DNA of 64,000 nt, from contig PALT01000021.1 in NCBI GenBank assembly GCA_002706605.1, positions 34,954-98,953 on the forward strand, given 5' to 3'. Under the pieces are notes generated by a model. That model was not told the origin of the DNA. It ran no database searches and was given only the letters and a program-made list of their open reading frames with translations. Position 1 is the first letter of the stretch. Each line of letters opens with the position of its first letter. A program made the position numbers and the translations under genes. This stretch comes from Rhodovulum sp. (GTDB lineage: Bacteria > Pseudomonadota > Alphaproteobacteria > Rhodobacterales > Rhodobacteraceae). Positions 61,823 through 64,000 of this stretch are shown here, in pieces.

Positions 61823-62824
61823 TTATGGGGTGCGGGTCACGTGGAAGCGCGACACCTGTCTATAGGGCTGTCCGGGCGCGATGGCGGCGGACGGGTAATC
61901 GGGGTGGTTCGGGGTGTCGGGCCAGAACTGTGGCTCAATCGCGATACCGGCGTTCGCGGCGTAGGGTTTGCCGTGGTGGCCAGTGGTTGGCGTGGTGTTC
62001 AGGTTGCCGCCGGAATAGACCTGCAGGCCGACCTCGGTCGTCTGGACTGTCAGGCGGAATTCACCTGCCGCAACCACACAGGCGGTGCGCATTGAACCCT
62101 GTTCACGAGACAGGCAAAAGTTGTGGTCCAGATCGGGTTCGGGGGCGCGGGGCGTGCGGTAGTCAAATGCGGTCTCGGCCACAGGTTCCGGCGCGCCCAG
62201 CGGGATTTGCGCCGCATCCACAGGCAGGTACGTGTCGGCCATGACGGTCAACCGATGCCCCGACAAATCGTCCGATCCGTCAAGGTTCCAATAGCCGTGA
62301 AACGCGGGCGCGAACCATGTCTGGCGATCTGCCGTGCCGGTCAGTTCCAGAACAAGCGCGCCGTCCTCGGCAATCTCATACCGCGCGCGGGCCTCAATCG
62401 TGCCGGGGAAATTGCCCAGCCCGTCGTCGTGCGTAATGGCAAAGGTCGCCGCCTGCGCATCGGCCTCAACCAAGGTCCAGTTGCGTTTGCTGAACCCCGT
62501 CGATCCGCCGTGCAGACAGTTGCCGGTCGCCGCTTCGCTCTGCTCCAGCTGGATCTCCTGGCCGTTCAGAACCAAACGCCCGCCCGCAATCCGGTTGGCG
62601 ACGGGGCCGACGATCGACCCGAAATGGCGCATCGGTCCGGTGTAATCCAGCGCATCGGGCGACCCCAACGCAAACCCGTGCGCCACACCCGACAGGCGCA
62701 GGTCCTGCAGGCTGGCCCCCCATGTGATCAGGGTGGCGGTGACATCGCCGCGCGCAATGGTGACCTGTTGGATGTCACTGCCATCACGGGCGGTGGCGAC
62801 GGATGTAATCGTGGAGTTTTGCAT
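61823..62824 (-). CDS. Aldose 1-epimerase (galactose mutarotase)
   Basis: A 333-residue beta-sandwich mutarotase interconverting alpha and beta anomers of the sugar, which supplies the anomer used by the 1-dehydrogenase. Signature residues: ANRIAGGRLVLNG, NCLHGGSTGFSKRNW (catalytic His), APAFHGYWNLDG (second His), and the C-terminal catalytic Glu in GIAIEPQFWPD. The ATG at 62824 overlaps the upstream gene's TAA by 1 bp (TAATG); another ATG two codons earlier is also possible. Confidence 0.9.
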   Translation of the reverse strand: MQNSTITSVATARDGSDIQQVTIARGDVTATLITWGASLQDLRLSGVAHGFALGSPDALDYTGPMRHFGSIVGPVANRIAGGRLVLNGQEIQLEQSEAATGNCLHGGSTGFSKRNWTLVEADAQAATFAITHDDGLGNFPGTIEARARYEIAEDGALVLELTGTADRQTWFAPAFHGYWNLDGSDDLSGHRLTVMADTYLPVDAAQIPLGAPEPVAETAFDYRTPRAPEPDLDHNFCLSREQGSMRTACVVAAGEFRLTVQTTEVGLQVYSGGNLNTTPTTGHHGKPYAANAGIAIEPQFWPDTPNHPDYPSAAIAPGQPYRQVSRFHVTRTP

Positions 62825-63747
62825 TACCATTCAAACGGCGCGACACTGACGCGCCTTCCCAATGTAAAGGCGTCGGCGACATGCCGCATCGGGGCAAGGT
62901 CCATGTCCACCGCGCCGGTTTCGACCAGCTTGGCCATCTGGGCATAGAGGCGGGGGTATTCCCCCGTCAGGCCCGGCAGGCTGTCATCAGGCATATCGTC
63001 GATGATCAGGTGGCCGCCACCGTTTTCCATCCGCATACGGCCCTGATCGGTCACGGCCTCAATCGACCAAGTCGGATCACCGGGCTCAAGCCAATCGAGG
63101 TCCATCGACACATCCGCGCCGTGGGGGTGGTGAAACCGGCATGTCGCCGCAATCGGCGTGTCGCGGTTTTCGGGGAACTGTAGCTCTGCCGACGTCAGGT
63201 GTACCGGATCGGGCAGGATTTCGGTCAGAATCGACAGGGCGTTGATACCGGGGTCAAAGACACCAAGGCCACCCGCCTCAAACACCCAGTCCTGACCGGG
63301 GTGCCATTGGCGCACGTTCTCGCGCCATGTGATGGTCAGGCTGATCAGGCGCTTGTCCCGCAACCATGCCTTGGCCGCTGGCACCTTGTCCGCCTGCCGC
63401 GAATGCCATGTGGCGTAGAGGGCGACGCCCGCATCGCGTGCCATATCGGCCAAGGTATGGCATTCCGACAGGGTCGCGCCCGGCGGTTTTTCCAGCATCA
63501 CATGACGACCCGCCGCGATCGCGCGCGCCGCATAATCAAACCGCGGCACGGGCGGCAGGCACAGGGACACCACGCGGATATCCGTGCGCTCGGCCAGCAT
63601 GGCGTCGAAATCGTCGTAGGCAGGGACGCCTTCGACCGATCCGTGGCGCGAGACCGTCGCGGACAGTTCCCAGTCCGCGCTGGCGTTGATCGCGGGGACA
63701 TGTTGGTCGGTCGCGATTTTTCCAATTCCAACGAGGGCGACCTGCAT
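62824..63747 (-). CDS. Gfo/Idh/MocA oxidoreductase: D-galactose/L-arabinose 1-dehydrogenase
   Basis: A 307-residue dehydrogenase. It starts MQVALVGIGKIATDQHVPAI, and HVMLEKPPGATLSE, LYATWHSRQADKVPAAKAWL and RQWHPGQDWVFEAGGLGVFD closely follow the Azospirillum L-arabinose 1-dehydrogenase as I remember it. That enzyme also takes D-galactose. It oxidises the sugar to its lactone with NAD(P). The ATG at 63747 overlaps the TGA of the truncated dehydratase upstream (TGATG), showing that the two were in one operon. Confidence 0.88.
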   Translation of the reverse strand: MQVALVGIGKIATDQHVPAINASADWELSATVSRHGSVEGVPAYDDFDAMLAERTDIRVVSLCLPPVPRFDYAARAIAAGRHVMLEKPPGATLSECHTLADMARDAGVALYATWHSRQADKVPAAKAWLRDKRLISLTITWRENVRQWHPGQDWVFEAGGLGVFDPGINALSILTEILPDPVHLTSAELQFPENRDTPIAATCRFHHPHGADVSMDLDWLEPGDPTWSIEAVTDQGRMRMENGGGHLIIDDMPDDSLPGLTGEYPRLYAQMAKLVETGAVDMDLAPMRHVADAFTLGRRVSVAPFEW

Positions 63748-63905
63748 CAATGTGAATCCTTTCCAACGGCTGCGCCACGGCACCCTTTGAGGAAATCGAG
63801 ATCGGCGCCGGTGTCGGCCCCTTCGACATGCGCTTGGTGCAGCCATTCATACCCGCCATCGGGGGCAGGGTGGTTCGGGACCCATTTGGCCAACCGCGCC
63901 TCTAG
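63747..63905 (-). pseudogene. Truncated IlvD/Edd-family sugar-acid dehydratase (3' remnant)
   Basis: The minus-strand frame from about 63905 to the TGA at 63747-63749 encodes ~52 residues, including LEARLAKWVPNHPAP, HQAHVEGADTGADLDFLKG and a final VGKDSH. This matches the extreme C-terminus of IlvD/Edd dehydratases acting on arabonate/galactonate. The frame meets a stop (TGA) a short way upstream, where the sequence becomes the left end of an insertion sequence. The rest of the ~570-residue protein is absent from the window. Too short for an ordinary gene call, but it overlaps the next start (TGATG) as an operon member should. Confidence 0.75.
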
Positions 63906-64000
63906 GGTCAGGATGCATTGATTTTCGACGCGCTGCGTGATTCACGGCTCGGAAAACGGAGCGGTGACATGGGCGACCTTTTCTGGCTGACCGACGAGCA
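63906..64000 (+). mobile_element. Left end of an IS5-type insertion sequence (cut by window edge)
   Basis: The dehydratase homology stops at about 63905, directly at a CTAG (63902-63905), a tetranucleotide of the YTAR type that IS5-family elements target and duplicate. The ~60 bp after it are non-coding, then a transposase frame opens at 63969. The exact boundary is uncertain (63902-63935) because the right inverted repeat is outside the window. Confidence 0.6.
63969..64000 (+). CDS. IS5 family transposase, N-terminal fragment (continues past window)
   Basis: Only the first ten full codons are visible (MGDLFWLTDE, then the first bases of the next). The MxDLFWLTDEQ opening is the well-known N-terminus of IS5-group DDE transposases in alphaproteobacteria. 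Identification rests on this short motif plus the disrupted upstream gene. Confidence 0.65.
   Translation, partial: MGDLFWLTDE

Noticed and set aside
1..64000. CRISPR arrays, prophage, rRNA operon
   Set aside because: No regularly spaced direct repeats, phage structural genes or rRNA-like sequence were seen on reading through the window.

Overview
The window looks like chromosomal DNA of a marine-type alphaproteobacterium of the Rhodobacteraceae (Roseobacter group). The GC-rich coding sequence, dense same-strand operons with 1-8 bp overlaps, family-restricted genes (DUF1285, DUF1523, DUF599, DUF4159/MoxR/DUF58 set), TRAP and ABC uptake systems, and an RpoH/ROSE-type small heat-shock gene all fit. 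This placement is by recognition of gene families, not by a search.

Layout. 1-11.5 kb holds housekeeping and envelope genes: nth and an adenosine kinase, a divergent sulfotransferase/glycosyltransferase pair, a HIT protein, a YadG-like ABC ATPase, a CHCC zinc-finger protein, polA, an ATP-grasp enzyme, a cation diffusion facilitator and DUF1285. 11.5-18.2 kb is a four-gene MoxR-DUF58-DUF4159-membrane protein operon (Bat-like). 19.4-24.2 kb has glcDEF glycolate oxidase behind a promoter with a palindromic operator, then a secreted trypsin-like protease. 24.2-24.9 kb is a heat-regulated hsp20 gene with a probable ROSE RNA thermometer, next to a small AT-richer orphan region. 25.7-36.5 kb mixes periplasmic and catabolic enzymes (a phytase/esterase-like propeller protein, an aminotransferase, a succinate-semialdehyde dehydrogenase, a P1 peptidase, a creatinase, an M20 hydrolase) with panBC.

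36.6-41.7 kb has small membrane proteins, a GMC oxidoreductase with a divergent LysR regulator, a DadA-like amino-acid oxidase and tRNA-Phe. 41.8-48.5 kb is a LacI-controlled sugar ABC transporter with a GH63-type glycosidase, followed by a haloacetate dehalogenase. 49.5-57.0 kb is an IclR-controlled TRAP cluster with a bicupin protein, a flavodoxin-like reductase, a DUF6282 hydrolase and an HpcH aldolase; its substrate is not evident. 57.0-63.9 kb, all on the minus strand, is an oxidative non-phosphorylating sugar operon. It carries sugar 1-dehydrogenase, mutarotase, lactonase, KDPGal aldolase and kinase, and a KDA dehydratase plus ketoglutarate-semialdehyde dehydrogenase, so it could serve both D-galactose and L-arabinose.

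The most striking observation is at the right edge. The dehydratase gene that this sugar operon needs is reduced to its last ~52 codons and abuts the start of an IS5-type element whose transposase begins at 63969. No CRISPR array, rRNA or prophage was seen.
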